Below are positions 10,843-22,735 of a stretch of DNA of 64,000 bases, one piece after another. The notes beneath the pieces are model-generated. The model did no database searches. It saw only the letters and a program-made list of their open reading frames with translations, and was not told the origin of the DNA. The first letter of the stretch is position 1. The number at the start of each line of letters is the position of its first letter. Made by a program: the position numbers and the translations under genes. This DNA is from Drechslera avenae (Eukaryota > Ascomycota > Dothideomycetes > Pleosporales > Pleosporaceae), in NCBI GenBank assembly GCA_034640345.1, contig JAXRVH010000029.1, positions 329,552-393,551 on the forward strand. Reading direction: 5' to 3'.

Positions 10843-11721
10843 TCAGTCCAGAACAACAGCGAGGATGATGATTACAAGGACAATGGCCAGGATGAGCAAC
10901 AGAATGCAAGCCTTACTCCTGGCGCTCTTTTGGTAATTACTCGCTTGCTTGAGGTTGATGTGCGCACCCCGCGACGCATCGTGTGTAGTTTCGACGTTCT
11001 CTTCGATAATGTCAAGCTGGGCACCCTGCTCATGCACCATGTGCGCAACATCGCGGAACAGCTCGTTGAGCTCGCCGACCGACTGCTCGATATTGCGAAT
11101 CTCAGACTCGCGCTCGATGATTAGCGATTCCTGGAAGTCGACCTCGTCCTGGTTCGCCAAGCGCAGCTGTTCCTGCTCCTGCTGCTGCTGCTGTCCAAAC
11201 TCTCCTCCCCGCTCATCGCTTGGCGATGATGCGTCTTGCAGGGCTGTGCGTGCCGCCTGAGCCGATTGCTTTTCTTTCTCTAGGGCCTGCTTCTGCAGGT
11301 GTTGGAACTCTGTAAGGGAGGCTTTGAATTCGCGCTGAAGCTTGGACTGCGTGAACTTTTGCGAGGGCTGGAGTGTGTGTTAGTAGTTGTTGCGGATAAT
11401 GAGAGGAGATGGGGGTCGGCGTACTCCGACATCAGGCCATGTTGTAACCTTCTTGAGGCCTTCGCCCAGCTCTTTGAATTTTTCTGATGTCTCTTCGACT
11501 GTCGTCTTCACGCGCTCGCGTACACGTGCTGTCTCGTGCTTGGTCCCTAGTTTGGCCGTCTCTTGCGACAGGCGGGCTACGTTACGGGTGAGGGCGAAGA
11601 GGTCGTCGGAGAGCTTCTCGGCAAAGTCGCGGAACTCTGGGTCGTCGGCATAGGATGCGTCGTCTTCTCTTCGCCAGGTTGTGGGCTGCGATTCGAGGGC
11701 GCTGGAGCGTTGGAATGACAT
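10843..11721 (-). CDS. PEP12: Pep12/syntaxin-7-type t-SNARE
   Basis: Qa-SNARE expected on late endosomes or prevacuolar membranes. Two exons, 11721..11425 and 11367..10843, give 273 residues. The intron is 57 nt with donor GTACGC, a TACTAAC branch point and CAG acceptor. The N-terminal part (residues about 25-110) is the helical Habc region, for example FALTRNVARLSQETAKLG. A Gln-rich linker includes five consecutive CAG codons. The SNARE motif runs about 180-245 (IIERESEIRNIEQSVGELN), with the ionic-layer Gln in EQGAQLD. A C-terminal membrane anchor (ILLLILAIVLVIIILAVVL) ends the protein. Qa identity is clear; the Pep12-versus-Vam3 choice is likely but not certain. Confidence 0.85.
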
Positions 11722-12169
11722 GGTGCCGGATAAGGGAAGCAAGGCAACGATATGCACCTCTCCAAGAGTTACAGCGATGATGTTAAAGCTACGCGATGAG
11801 AAAACAGCTGCGACTGCCTGTATACGTCCAATTGTCGGTGCCTGGGGGTTGGGGCTCTGCTGTACTGCTGGTAGTGTTCCTGGCGACGATGACGAACGCC
11901 CGCCCGGCACAGGGCAGGCACATGGCACAAGCGGGTCCGGCTCTTAGGTAAGCGTGCAGCCTCGCCGATCCAATGTTTGTTGCTACCAAAGGTTGAGCGG
12001 CCTTTCACGGCTGCAATCTGCAAGCTGCACGCTGCAAAGGGCTGCGAGCTACATTTCCCTTTTCCTTAGCCCTCCACCGCCGTATCCCCCTGGCGCGACT
12101 TCCGCTCTTTACTGCTTGTTATGAAATAGCTGGTTTCCCTCACCCATACGCTCTCTCTTGTCCGCAACC
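11722..12169. other. Divergent promoter region PEP12/NDC1
   Basis: 448 bp between divergent start codons. I see no gene and no distinct element. Open frames run in from both sides, but none supplies a better ATG. Confidence 0.4.
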
Positions 12170-14203
12170 ATGGCGTCTGCTTCACTAGGCACTCCAGTGC
12201 GCCCGTACCGCGACTACTTGACGCCAGCTCTGCACCGCAGATTCAACAAAGCCAGCAGATATACACTGTTGCTATGCTATGCCATCGCGTGCTGGATGGG
12301 CGAATGGGATAACTGCAAGTGGTGGTCCGGTCAGGGCTCAGCGGCACATGCTAACTCTTACCCAGTGCTGTGGCTTTGGTTCCCATTAGGCCTCACGGGC
12401 ATTCGCACACTTCTCATCTTCCTCTCCGCCCTTGCCATCTACGTCCTACGTGTTTCGCAATGGCATGTCGGCCAGCGCCAGACCGAGACGCGAATCGAAA
12501 CCTTTAGGAAATACTTCTTCCGGTTGTCGACGCTCGTGACTCTCTTCGCCTATGGCTTCTCCGCTATGATCTTCATCGAGACGTATATCTGGTCGCGGGG
12601 CCCAAAGGACAGGCTCAACTTCATCGAGGCTGGGCGCATGCACGAACGATTCAGGCTGAATGAGCGCCCGTTGTACTTGCGCTCACTGTTCTACTTGCTG
12701 GCTGCGGCGCAATCTGGCGTACATCTTTGGAAGGACTACGACAGCATTGATGTCCCGGCCATGAAGCCCAAGAAGGAGCGCGGCGACGCGACGGGGTCGG
12801 CACCAGCGCGGCGGGCTCCCAAGCCCAGGCACGTCCTTGCAAAGCAGTTCAAGGGCATGGCTTTTCAGTCGAGCTCCCTCACTGCAATCATCGCCGTAGT
12901 GGGATGTCTATTATACTTCACACTGGCGCGCCATGTAATCTGGGGCTACTACTACAACGTTGGTCGATACCTCTGGAGCTTGTCCAAGACCTCTACACCA
13001 ACCGGGCTGGCTCCTTTCTTGCCTTTGTGCTTCATGTTCCTGACAGAGGGCACGCTGCTCGTTGTGATCTGGGAGTTTGTCAATAAGACGTTTGACGTGT
13101 ATATGGCGCAGGAGCCGCTGAAGAACGACCAGCCAATTACGAATGATTCCAAGGACCCCAACGGCTCCCTGCTCCAGGGCCTTAAATCGAAAAAGGATAC
13201 CGTCAAGGTAAGAAGGATTGCGTCCTCTCGGGCGTCTCAAGCTAACGAGTTATAGGCGATTGCATTCTGGGAGCTAGCCCTCATAACCGACGCTTTCCCT
13301 GATCGCCGCAAGACCATCTACATGGAAATCGACCGCAGCAAAGGGGCCACTTTCAAGCAAGCTACGGATCGCTGTCTAGACGAAATTAAGTTCCTCATCC
13401 ACCGCATCAGTACTGGCCTCGACCCTGCGTACAACCCCCCCGCCGGGGATGGAAAGGAGCAACCAGCCGCGCCTGTCAACCTGGTGCCGCGGATCTCGCA
13501 ACCACTAAAGGACGACAAGTCCGTCACTGCTGCACCGCCAGCACCCAGCACCAGACTAGAACATTTCGAGGCAGCAGCAGCCGGCCTTGCAAAATCACAT
13601 AGTGCCTCCGGCAACGCACAGCAAGCGTACAGCCGAGAGGCAATCAACAGAGGGGTCAAGAAAGCTCAAGAGGGCGCAAAAGAGGCAGAGTCCCTCTTCA
13701 CAAAATACTACAATACGGTTGTCTCGACACCGATTGGCGCACTGTTCCGTCATTCCATCGCCCGCACAACCAAGATTGTTGTCCTGGGTGCTCCTTACTC
13801 GCGCATCTCACTCATCTGCAACGCCGTTACCGCCGTGGTGAACCTCGCCGTCCTTTCGCTCACAGAAGATACCTTGGGTCGCTACCACGTGTGCATCCCA
13901 GAGATCATCCGTGTCTTTACCTTGGCACTCGTCAAGCTGGACGAGTACACGGATACGGTGCCTATCCACTGGAGTGACAAGGAGGCGCTAGAAAAGGACG
14001 AGGCGGAGAGGAGAAAGGTAGCCGAGGTGGAAGAAGTGCGAACGTGTTTGAGAGAGGGGTTGGAAAGGGTGTTGGGCAGCTTCAATGAGTATCTTGTGGG
14101 TCTTGGCATGAGCAGGTTGGAGATTACGGATGCGAAGAAGGCACTTGGTGGTGGAGGTGGGAGAAAAGGGCAGGAGATGGTTGAGAAGGGAGGCAGGCAA
14201 TAG
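12170..14203 (+). CDS. NDC1: Nucleoporin Ndc1 (pore membrane protein)
   Basis: Integral membrane nucleoporin that anchors the nuclear pore complex and, in yeasts, the spindle pole body. Exons 12170..13207 and 13256..14203 give 661 residues. The intron is 48 nt (GTAAGA, GCTAAC, TAG). The start is the ATG in ACCATGG at 12170. The N-terminal half has several membrane segments (about residues 30-45, 67-94, 120-145, 175-190, 230-250 and 280-305). Conserved fungal Ndc1 text is visible: RPYRDYLTPALHRRFNKA at the N-terminus, FWELALITDAFPDRRKTI after the intron, and GALFRHSIARTTKIVVLG plus LGRYHVCIPEIIRVF in the C-terminal domain. The last ~25 residues are Gly-rich and charged. Confidence 0.92.
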
Positions 14204-14942
14204 TATCAAAACGGCAAGTACCATGTGATTGAACAATGTATTATAGATTCTATTTAAATGCAACGTACGTTGATTACGAATGATAGCCGTCTTGTTCCAT
14301 GTCGTCTTGTCTTGCTGCTTGGAATTTTTTTGTTCGTCTTTGAATCTCTCGCATCATATTGTCCATCTACCGATTTACACCTACACGGCAACTTGCAGCC
14401 AACCCCAACAATGTGCATTTGTTAGATTGACATGGTAGTTCAATTAGTCGGTCTATCGGTCTGTCACAAGCACAATCACAATCACATGGCGTCAACCAAA
14501 AGACAATAGAAGCAGGTGGGGAACACACATGATAGCCAGCGAAATCAGAGTCAGCGATTGTTATGGAGCATCAGAGAGAAGCTGCCGGAGAGAGACACGC
14601 GCATAGAGCAAAACAAGAGCACCGATTATTAGAAAGATCCTACCATTTGCTCAATCTCGAATCCACACGCTCTGTAGAAGATAACCCCATCATGAACTAC
14701 CCCAAGATGATGTACGGTCCAAACACACAAAAGATCCAGCACAATAACGCCTCGTATAGGTGCCGTGAAAGATGGGCTTAGCAGGCCGGAGATTCGACTC
14801 TGCTGCCTCGAGCGGCCCTTCACGTCTTGCCTTGTTGTCAGATAGACCCCTGTTACACACCCGGTAGCCGCCACATGTTGTTCTTGTCCAGGCTCAACAA
14901 GGCGCGGGTTGCGGCGGTACTTCACCTATAACCTTGCCGCGC
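14204..14942. other. Convergent intergenic region NDC1/RHO1
   Basis: 739 bp between two 3' ends. It includes short repeats of CACAAT/TCACA near 14465-14485. No coding sequence or RNA gene is recognised. Confidence 0.4.
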
Positions 14943-15884
14943 TTACAAGATCAAGCACTTCTTGGTCTTCTTCTCTTTCCGGGTCAGGAGAGCAGCCCGG
15001 GTGGCGTGCTCGAATACTTCTCGGACGCCCTCGTTGGTCTTTGCCGAGCACTCGAGGTACTTCTGGGCACCAATCTTCTTGCGTACATCTTCGGCCTAGT
15101 AGTTTGTTAGGGGGGTAATGCGCTTGACTGGCAAGGGTGGCAAACTGACCTGCTCGGGTGTGACGGGCTTCTGTGAGGTCTTGTGTAGCTCCTCAATCGT
15201 CTTCTGGTCGAAGCGTAGATCCTTCTTGCAGCCAACGAGGATGATGGGCAGGCCCTGGCAAAAGTGCAGAACCTCGGAGATCCACTGTGGTATTGGTTAG
15301 TGAAACCGTCCTTGGTAGGCTTGTGATGCAGCTCGCGTACCTTCTCCTGGACGTTGTCGAGCGAATCGGGCGAGTCGATGGCGAAGCAGATGAGAATGAC
15401 ATGCGAATCGGGGTAGGAGAGAGGGCGGAGACGGTCGTAATCTTCCTGGCCGGCAGTATCCCAGAGGGCGAGCTCGACGTGTTTGCCGTCAACCTCGACG
15501 TCGGCAACATAGTTCTCGAAGACGGTGGGGACATAGACCTGGAAAGGGGGGAGGCAAGAGCGTCAGTAAGTGCGTCATAGAGCGAGATGGTGAGAGTTTG
15601 GGGGGGGGGGGGAGGGGAGGATTGCTGTGTGCTGGGGAGGAAGCAGAGCAGCTAGGCTGACGCGGCTCAGGGACGCAGGTTCGATGCGCGGCAGTTACTA
15701 ACCTCGGGGAAGGTGCCCTTTGAGAAGACACTGTGGGAGAGCAGGTTAGCAAGACGTCGGTCAGAGCAGGGTGAAGGGGGCTTGGGGTGGTGGATGGTCG
15801 CGGTGCGAGGACGTACATGAGCAGACAGGTCTTTCCACAGGCGCCGTCACCGACAATAACAAGCTTTCGTCGAATCTCGGCCAT
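14943..15884 (-). CDS. RHO1: Rho1 GTPase
   Basis: Membrane-bound Rho GTPase that controls beta-1,3-glucan synthase, Pkc1 signalling and actin polarity. Five exons: 15884..15817, 15730..15703, 15538..15341, 15284..15150 and 15095..14943, giving 193 residues. Introns are 86, 164, 56 and 54 nt. Motifs are the P-loop GDGACGKT (residues 12-19), switch I with VYVPTVFENY, switch II WDTAGQEDYDRLRP, the guanine-specificity motif GCKKDL (the usual fungal form of TKxD), and CSAKT. The C-terminus is a polybasic KKTKK followed by CLIL, a CAAX box ending in Leu that predicts geranylgeranylation. Every exon junction keeps frame. The second intron carries an 11-base run of C on the coding strand before its acceptor. 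Confidence 0.97.
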
Positions 15885-17347
15885 GGTGCTGGATGTGATG
15901 GTTATTCTGGATGCAGGTTCTTAGCAGGAGATCAGTGGGATGCAGAGGGTGTCCAAGTGCGAGGTGCGGATGGAGGTGGACTGGCGGTGATTGAGGTTGG
16001 AGAGCAGCGGCTTCAGGGTGTGTTATGGCTAGGCACCATGGCCGCAACGGGGGTCGTGCTGCAACAACTGCGGCTGAGCAGATGCTTGCGCCACGCAGCG
16101 CTTTGGCGATTGCAGCCTAGCCTGGCGAGGAAGTGAAGCTGAGTGTCACGTACCTGGAGAGCTCGGCCTGAGTTTGGGATGGATGATGGTTACGGGTTTG
16201 GGGGTTGGGGTTTGGCAGGCGGAGAGGGCTGTCGATTGTTCCAAAGTAGTGTTGCCGAGAGAAGAGGAGAGGCACGGCGCGATTAGCTATCTGCATCGGC
16301 TTCAAGCGCCATGCTGCTAACCCACACGGTAGCCCACCCCATGCACACGCCGGGGCCGTCACATGGCAACGACCGACAACACTTTATCCACGCATTAATG
16401 TCCGCTTGCCATGATACACCTGCTTGCTCCCACGGCGACGCAAACACCGTCTCTGCAAGTCCGCTCGTTGAGCCCATGCACACCCCAAGACTCGACTCGA
16501 ATCACTGTCGACATGCATGCAGCCAGCAGCCGGGGCCGGGGAGACGTGCAGACTTGTCCGCAACAAGGGTTTCAGGCTGGTTGTGACAGCTCGCCTGCTC
16601 TTTTCTTGTTCGACTACCCATCCATGTTCCCTAGGTTACCATGAGTGCCAGCGTCGGGGACCAGTGCCACGCAAAGCCTTGTAGCAACTGGACGCGCGCC
16701 CCCTCTACTCCCAAGCCCGGCACTGGGACGTGTAGAGTCTTGAGCCATCGGCAGATCAGATTGGGCCTCTCATCACCCAAGGCCAAAAGCAAAAGCAAAG
16801 CCAGGGGCCAGTAGCGACCGCTTGCTCTTCGTCTCGTCGTCTCGTCATCATCTCTTGAAACATGGCAAGATCACGTGTGAAGATGCAACCAACAACCAAC
16901 ATACACAAAGTCGCAGCGAACGGCCAATGACTAATGACTACGCAAACCTATTCTGCGTGACAGTGGGCCCGGAGATAACCGCGGAAATACAGTGATCCGC
17001 TCGTTCTCTTCGTCGCGCTTCGTCTGGATTCCAGGCCAGGTAACGTGAGTTGGCGAGGCGTGGCTGCAGGGCCGCAAGTGGCGGGGCAGACTAGAAGCTC
17101 CCGGCTCCACGATGCATCATCCAACGGCTTAACGGTACCGACGCAGTGCGCGCCTCTACCACGATCCCACACTGCGTTTGCAACCGCCGCTTTATTTCTT
17201 TCATTGACTGTCTCGGCTCTTCTTAGCTTTAATATACTCACTCCGCCCAAGAGCCCCCCGCCCCCGCCCCAGATTTGGCCTAAACTCTGCAGACACTCTC
17301 AACCACTCCAAGTCGCTGCCTGGGAGACGTGCGTCACTGTCACCAAC
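15885..17347. other. Long divergent region RHO1/UFD2
   Basis: 1.46 kb between divergent start codons. On the RHO1 side, a GTACGTGAC at about 16154 and a CATCCAG near 15909 could bound a 5' UTR intron; this is weak. The open frame that continues upstream of the UFD2 ATG to 17045 contains no in-frame ATG. No gene is seen. Confidence 0.4.
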
Positions 17348-20300
17348 ATGGCCGACCAGCAGCCAGAGCAAACTCTCCAGCCGGAGCAGCATGATAGCGC
17401 CATGCCAGATGCTGACCCCACCCCCGCCCCAGCCCCAGCTCCCGTGCCCGACGCCACGTCGGACGCTGATAAAGTGAGCTCACAAAGTGCTAGCCACGCG
17501 CTCAAGAGACCCGCTGACGACGACATTACCCAGATTCGCGCAAAGCGTCTTGCAAAGCTCGGCGGCCCTGCCTCGTCGAATCCCCCTTCACGGCCGTCCT
17601 CAACCGCCCCCGAAGCTGCCTCGTCCAGCGCTCCATCGCCAAAGCCAGCCGAACCACAGCCCCCGCCCACTGCGAATCCCTTCTCGCAACTAGGTGTCAA
17701 GACCGACGAGCCGCCCAAGAAGCGCATCACCATCAAGCCCGCTCAATCGTCGAGTGGCGCGCCCGCCCTAAAGCCCCAGGAACTAAGCTTGGAAGCATGG
17801 GAAGATCGGACCCTCAGCAACATATTTCGGGTAACACTGGATGAAAGTCATACGCAAGATGCCCACGGAAGCAAGCTCCACTATGTCGCCAACACAAAGA
17901 GCGACATTGAAGATGACGGCAGGCCGGCCCGGCTTTCTGCAGACATACTAGACTCTGTCATCTTGGAAGCAGCCTCGAGTCATACACATGGCTCAGCATT
18001 GGATTATCTGCTAAGCTGCTGGAAGCGCCTGTCCAGGCTGCTAAAGACTACCACAAACAAGACTGGCCCGAGATTCGAGGTTGTAAAAGAGGCCCGCCGA
18101 CTGTGCTTTAGCTATTGCATATTCGCAGCAACTATGCCAGACATGTTCGGTGAAGACACCCCCGCCGAGAACCCTTTGGCCGACCATCTACTACTCGGCC
18201 CAGACGATGAACGCGGTATCTGCTACGAATTCCTTACCGAGGCCAGTCAGCGGATAGGCGAAGACGACATGGTCAAGGACGCTCTCATTAGCGCCATGGA
18301 GGAAGTGAGCCGCCGACTTTCCCGCGTTTCTATGAATGGAGATTATAGGCCACACATGTTGATATTCCGGGTATTCGTTCGCTTCCCACCGCTAGTCGCT
18401 GCCCTGGCCAATTCCGAGGCCTTTCTGCCCGCTAATATCGAGGCCCAAGGCATCGAGACAGACACCATCTTGGGGCCCCTTTTTCGCCTCTCTCCCATGC
18501 AGGCCGAAGTAGCCATGAATTACTTCGCCGGCTCATCGGCTATCGACAAAGGCCTCATCGCAAATGCTCAACGCGCTGTCCGTATGACGCTACAGACCCA
18601 TCAAGAGGAATTGCTGGACATTACGAACACATTTATTAAAAACAAGGAGTCTCGCGAGAAGATGCTAGATTGGCTAGCTTTGACAGTCAATAAGAACCAC
18701 AAGAGGCGTGCCATGCAAGTAGACAAGAAGCTGGTTTCGTCTGATGGCTTCATGGTCAACGTTACAGTCATTCTGGATCGTCTATGCGAGCCCTTCATGG
18801 ATGCTACCTTTTCCAAGATCGACCGCATAGATATTGACTACCTGCGTCGGTCGCCCCGCGTTGACATCAAAGACGAGACCAAGATCAACGCCGACCAAAA
18901 GACCTCAGACGACTTCTACAGCACCCAGGTCTCTGGTACAAACAACTTCATCAGCGAAATCTTCTTCCTAACAGTGGCCGCTCACCACTACGGTCTCGAA
19001 GCTGCAAACGCCAAGCTGAGCTCCCTGCAAAAAGATGTCAAATGGCTCGAAAAGGAACTCGCTAAACTCGAACCTGAGCGAGCCAAGTATGCGGCAGCTC
19101 CAGCCCAGCTCATCATGTTTGACAATCATATCAAGAAGGTCAAGGACCAAATTGAGCGGGGCAAATGCAGCATACTAGCCATTCAGGGTGTACTCCTGGA
19201 CGAGACAATGCAAGCTCGGTCTATGCAGTTGATGCGCTATGTCATTGTATGGCTGTTACGACTTACTTCGCCTGGGTTTCCCAAGACGGAATTACAACTA
19301 CCTCTGCCAGTAGAGCAGCCGCTAGAGTTTAAGTGCTTACCCGAATATTTTGTGGAGGATATTGTGGGCAACTTCAAGTTCATAACTCGCTACATGCCGC
19401 ACATCATCACAACGACGCAGTGCGAAGAGTTGGTCAAGATTTGCATCGCTTTCTTGCGGAGTTCGGAATACATCAAGAACCCATACTTGAAGTCTGGGCT
19501 GGTTACCATCCTGTACCATGGAGTCTGGGCTATACCGGGGAGACCAAAAGGTGTGCTTGGTGACACGTTGTTTGCGCATGACTTTGCAATGAAGCATCTG
19601 CTACACGCACTCATGAAGTTCTACATTGAATGCGAGAGCACAGGAACACACACACAATTCTTTGACAAGTTCAACATAAGATACGAGATCTTCCAGGTCA
19701 TCAAGTGTATTTGGCCGAACCCCGTCTATAGGGAGCATCTCGCAACCGAGGCACGCATCAATCTGGACTTCTTCGTCCAATTCGTCAACTTGCTTCTCAA
19801 CGACGTGACGTTTGTCTTGGATGAATCATTCACAGCTTTCAAAGAGATCCACGACCTTTCCAGGGAACTGAAAAACGCCCCGGCAAACATGGATCAGACT
19901 GCGCGTCAAGAGCAAGAAGAGAAGCTGGCATCGGCCCAAGGCAAAGCCAAGAGCTACATGCAGCTGACCAAAGAGACCGTCGCCATGTTGAAGCTGTTTA
20001 CCGAGGCGCTGGCTGACTCGTTCACCAAGAAGGAGGTGGTTGTACGACTAGCGCACATGTTGGACTACAATCTGGAGGCCCTGGTGGGACCCAAGAAGTC
20101 GAACCTCAAAGTCGAAAATCCCCAAGAGTATGGCTGGGACCCGCGCGAAATGCTGGCAGAAGTTACCGACGTTTACCTCAATTTGCAGGACAAGCAATCT
20201 TTCATCGACGCAGTAGCCACGGACGGACGTTCATACCGCGCAGAGTACTGGGACGAAGCCTACAAGATTTTGCAACGCTTCAAGCTCAAAACTCCTGAGC

Positions 20301-20665
20301 AGATGGAGCAATGGCAGAGCATGGCAGCACACATCAAGACAGCCAAGGACCAGGCTGATCTGGAAGAGGCTGATCTTGGTGATATCCCCGAGCAGTACGA
20401 GGACCCCCTCATGGCCTCGCTCATGGAGGATCCCGTCACCCTGCCCATCAGCAAGCAAATTGTCGATCGAAGCACTATCCAGTCGCATCTCCTTAGCGAC
20501 CCACACGACCCTTTCAACCGTACTCCTCTTAAGATCGAAGACGTCATTCCCCACGACGCACTCCGAGAGGAGATCCAAGCTTGGAAGCAGACTCGCTTGG
20601 CGCAAAAGATGGCCGAGCGCAACGCTGCTGCTGCGCCTGCTGAGGCCATGGATACTTCCTCGTAA
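17348..20665 (+). CDS. UFD2: Ubiquitin conjugation factor E4 (U-box ligase Ufd2)
   Basis: Elongates ubiquitin chains on substrates delivered with Cdc48, in the ubiquitin-fusion degradation and ERAD routes; acts in cytosol and nucleus. Single uninterrupted exon of 1105 residues, close to the family norm. The ATG at 17348 (MADQQPEQ) is the first in frame after an ATG-less open stretch. Residues 1-150 are Pro/Ala-rich and disordered, with KRPADDDITQIRAKRLAKL resembling the conserved N-terminal helix of fungal E4s. Residues about 330-1000 are the long helical Ufd2 core (LGPLFRLSP, FFLTVAAHHYGLEAA, FITRYMPHII). The U-box starts about 1017: EDPLMASLMEDPVTLP, then VDRSTIQSHLL and DPFNRTPL. It holds the RING-like E2-binding fold without zinc ligands. 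Confidence 0.96.
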   Translation: MADQQPEQTLQPEQHDSAMPDADPTPAPAPAPVPDATSDADKVSSQSASHALKRPADDDITQIRAKRLAKLGGPASSNPPSRPSSTAPEAASSSAPSPKPAEPQPPPTANPFSQLGVKTDEPPKKRITIKPAQSSSGAPALKPQELSLEAWEDRTLSNIFRVTLDESHTQDAHGSKLHYVANTKSDIEDDGRPARLSADILDSVILEAASSHTHGSALDYLLSCWKRLSRLLKTTTNKTGPRFEVVKEARRLCFSYCIFAATMPDMFGEDTPAENPLADHLLLGPDDERGICYEFLTEASQRIGEDDMVKDALISAMEEVSRRLSRVSMNGDYRPHMLIFRVFVRFPPLVAALANSEAFLPANIEAQGIETDTILGPLFRLSPMQAEVAMNYFAGSSAIDKGLIANAQRAVRMTLQTHQEELLDITNTFIKNKESREKMLDWLALTVNKNHKRRAMQVDKKLVSSDGFMVNVTVILDRLCEPFMDATFSKIDRIDIDYLRRSPRVDIKDETKINADQKTSDDFYSTQVSGTNNFISEIFFLTVAAHHYGLEAANAKLSSLQKDVKWLEKELAKLEPERAKYAAAPAQLIMFDNHIKKVKDQIERGKCSILAIQGVLLDETMQARSMQLMRYVIVWLLRLTSPGFPKTELQLPLPVEQPLEFKCLPEYFVEDIVGNFKFITRYMPHIITTTQCEELVKICIAFLRSSEYIKNPYLKSGLVTILYHGVWAIPGRPKGVLGDTLFAHDFAMKHLLHALMKFYIECESTGTHTQFFDKFNIRYEIFQVIKCIWPNPVYREHLATEARINLDFFVQFVNLLLNDVTFVLDESFTAFKEIHDLSRELKNAPANMDQTARQEQEEKLASAQGKAKSYMQLTKETVAMLKLFTEALADSFTKKEVVVRLAHMLDYNLEALVGPKKSNLKVENPQEYGWDPREMLAEVTDVYLNLQDKQSFIDAVATDGRSYRAEYWDEAYKILQRFKLKTPEQMEQWQSMAAHIKTAKDQADLEEADLGDIPEQYEDPLMASLMEDPVTLPISKQIVDRSTIQSHLLSDPHDPFNRTPLKIEDVIPHDALREEIQAWKQTRLAQKMAERNAAAAPAEAMDTSS

Positions 20666-21160
20666 AACTAGAAGACTTTCCTGTGTTTCCTTGGCATTAT
20701 AGGCGTTGGTCTTGTTCTGTGACGGATCTATAGGTTCCAAGCATAGAGGTGTATGGGTGGAGTATGCTAGGATGAGCATACGACATGGGCCACTATATTT
20801 TTTTCCTCGGTCATGATAGAAACAGGGTAGTGTAGATGGGTTTCAGTTGAAGCTTTTTTTTCGAAAGAAGAGAGAGCATTCTCGCCCATGAGGATTGATG
20901 AACGAATGCATCCGCTACACCAGTTGATTGCTACTGTTCATGATTGCGCTGTGCTGTGTGAGAAGGTGAATATGATGTTGACATTGTCAACGCCTATGGT
21001 CTCATGACCTATCCTGTATGCCTATTGTGGCTTCCATTTTTCTTTTCCACGCTTAACTATGACGCCCATGTCAATGCCAATGATACAGTCGTGTCCATAT
21101 GCACAAAAGTCCGAGAGAATATATATATATGTACTCGAAGAAACTCGCTCTCCTCTCCAC
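20666..21160. other. Convergent intergenic region
   Basis: 495 bp between UFD2 and the aspartic protease gene, both ending here. AT-rich; includes TATATATA near 21122. No gene is seen. Confidence 0.45.
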
Positions 21161-22735
21161 CTACATCAACACCAGAAGTGATGCCCCCATGGCCCACACG
21201 ATGAGGAGGAGAATCGGTACGTCCGACATAGCCACAGCACCACCCTTCTGATCCTGCGCCTTTGCTGCAGACGTAGACGCCGCACCCGAACTCTGTGGTG
21301 CCATGGTCCCCGACGCTCCCGCCGACGCTGCCGCAGACGACGGCGTAATCGTAGCATTCCCATTCCCGCTCCCGCTGCCAGCGTCACTACCCGCCACGCC
21401 TGCGACGCCATCAACCTTGACGCCCAGGCCAACCCTACTCTTTTCAAAATCAAAAACAGTATACACGTTCTTTAAAAACACATCACCGACCAGCCACTGC
21501 GCCTCGCCAAATGTCTGCCTACCCACAACATTGCTCCTGCACACCTTGCCCTCGTCGTCGACCTTGTCGCCCACCCAGTCGGCCGTTGAGACGTTGTACA
21601 CTTGCTTGTTGAAGGAAAACTGCATGACGGCGCTTGTGTCGCAGGGCACGAAGAAGGTTTCGCCGTTTTGGCTGTAGTCGGTCACCTTTTGGTGCAGGGC
21701 GAGTGCGTCGGCGGGGGGGACGAGGATGAATGAGGTTCCCGTGTCTATGATTGCGGTGCGGGGGGATGGCAAGGCGATTTCGCTACCGCCGACAGCGGCG
21801 GCCGAAAGGGGGATTTCCCAGAATCCAGCGCTGCTGGGAATGCAGGGGATGTAGTTTATTTCGCCGCTGAAGCGCGCTGTGTTTATGGAGCCGAGGTTTA
21901 GTTCGCCGTCGAGGGACGAGTCGGAAGACCGGGAAAGGTGGAGGGCGTAGATTTTGGAGTCTATGAGCGACGAGGTGGTTAGGATGTCCATTATTTGCGG
22001 TGAGTCTGAGGTGGTGGTAGAGGGGGAGGATGTGCCGCGGCCGAGACCGAGGATGCCGTCCATGGGGTAGGAGCGGAATTCAGAGGAAACGTTGTTTGCG
22101 AGGCCAAAGGTTAGGGTGGGGGATAAGGGGCCCAGATGAAGCGTGTCTGTTGCAAGGATTCCGCTCGAGGACCCGGTGCCATAGGTTATGCTGAAGGGTT
22201 CGGTGGTTGTCTATGTCACAACAATCATCAGCATATCTAACTGCAACATTGTGTTTTTTCTTTTCACAAGGAAAACGCAAGTTTAAACAAGACAGGGACT
22301 CACCTTGAGAGTGCTCGAATCCCCCTTGCCAAACAATGCATGCGTCTTACACGCCTCCATGCTACAATCCTGGCTCATGACCCATGTGTTGCTCGCCGCT
22401 GAATCAAGCAACATATGGTATTCTTCTTTGCTATCGCCAAAAGATACGGCGACCATGTAGCTTATGTCCCTGCCATCTTGGTCGATGGCTACACTGTTGG
22501 ATTGTGTAGGGTCGCGCGAGTTTACAATGTTGTACGTGTTTTCGCGGCGTATGGGGACGCGGCGGATAGGGAGTGTAAGTGAGCGCGTGTTGGAATTGGG
22601 AGAGGCGGTGCCGAGAGAGCGCGAGGATGGCGGCGCGGCGCTATTGGGAGAGGAGGGTGAGTATGGGTAAAAGGCGTAGGCGGGGCGGAGTAGTAAGGTC
22701 GAGACAGCGAGCCATGATGGTAGTGGTGTGTACAT
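21161..22735 (-). CDS. Secreted pepsin-like aspartic protease, probably GPI-anchored
   Basis: A1-family endopeptidase predicted at the cell surface. Two exons, 22735..22304 and 22210..21161, give 493 residues; the intron is 93 nt (GTGAGT to TAG). A signal peptide lies at residues 1-21 (MYTPLPSWLAVSTLLL, cut near AYA). Residues about 22-95 look like a propeptide. The first catalytic aspartate is D111 in LLDSAASNTW, an unusual DSA in place of the common DTG or DSG. The second is D300 in a normal IIDTGTSF. The flap tyrosine is in ITYGTGSSSG (Y154), and GILGLGRG is also present. The C-terminus has a Ser/Ala-rich linker with small residues, then a terminal hydrophobic segment (VPILLLIVWAMGASLLVL), typical of a GPI signal. 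Yapsin-like function is an inference. Confidence 0.87.

Noticed and set aside
12158..12169. Four-codon upstream start for Ndc1
   Set aside because: The codon is TTG; the real ATG is at 12170.
17045..17347. 101-codon upstream extension of the Ufd2 frame
   Set aside because: Begins GTG, has no in-frame ATG, and the family N-terminus fits the ATG at 17348.
20231..20779. 182-codon frame antisense to the Ufd2 U-box
   Set aside because: Shadow of the Ufd2 coding sequence; no independent support.
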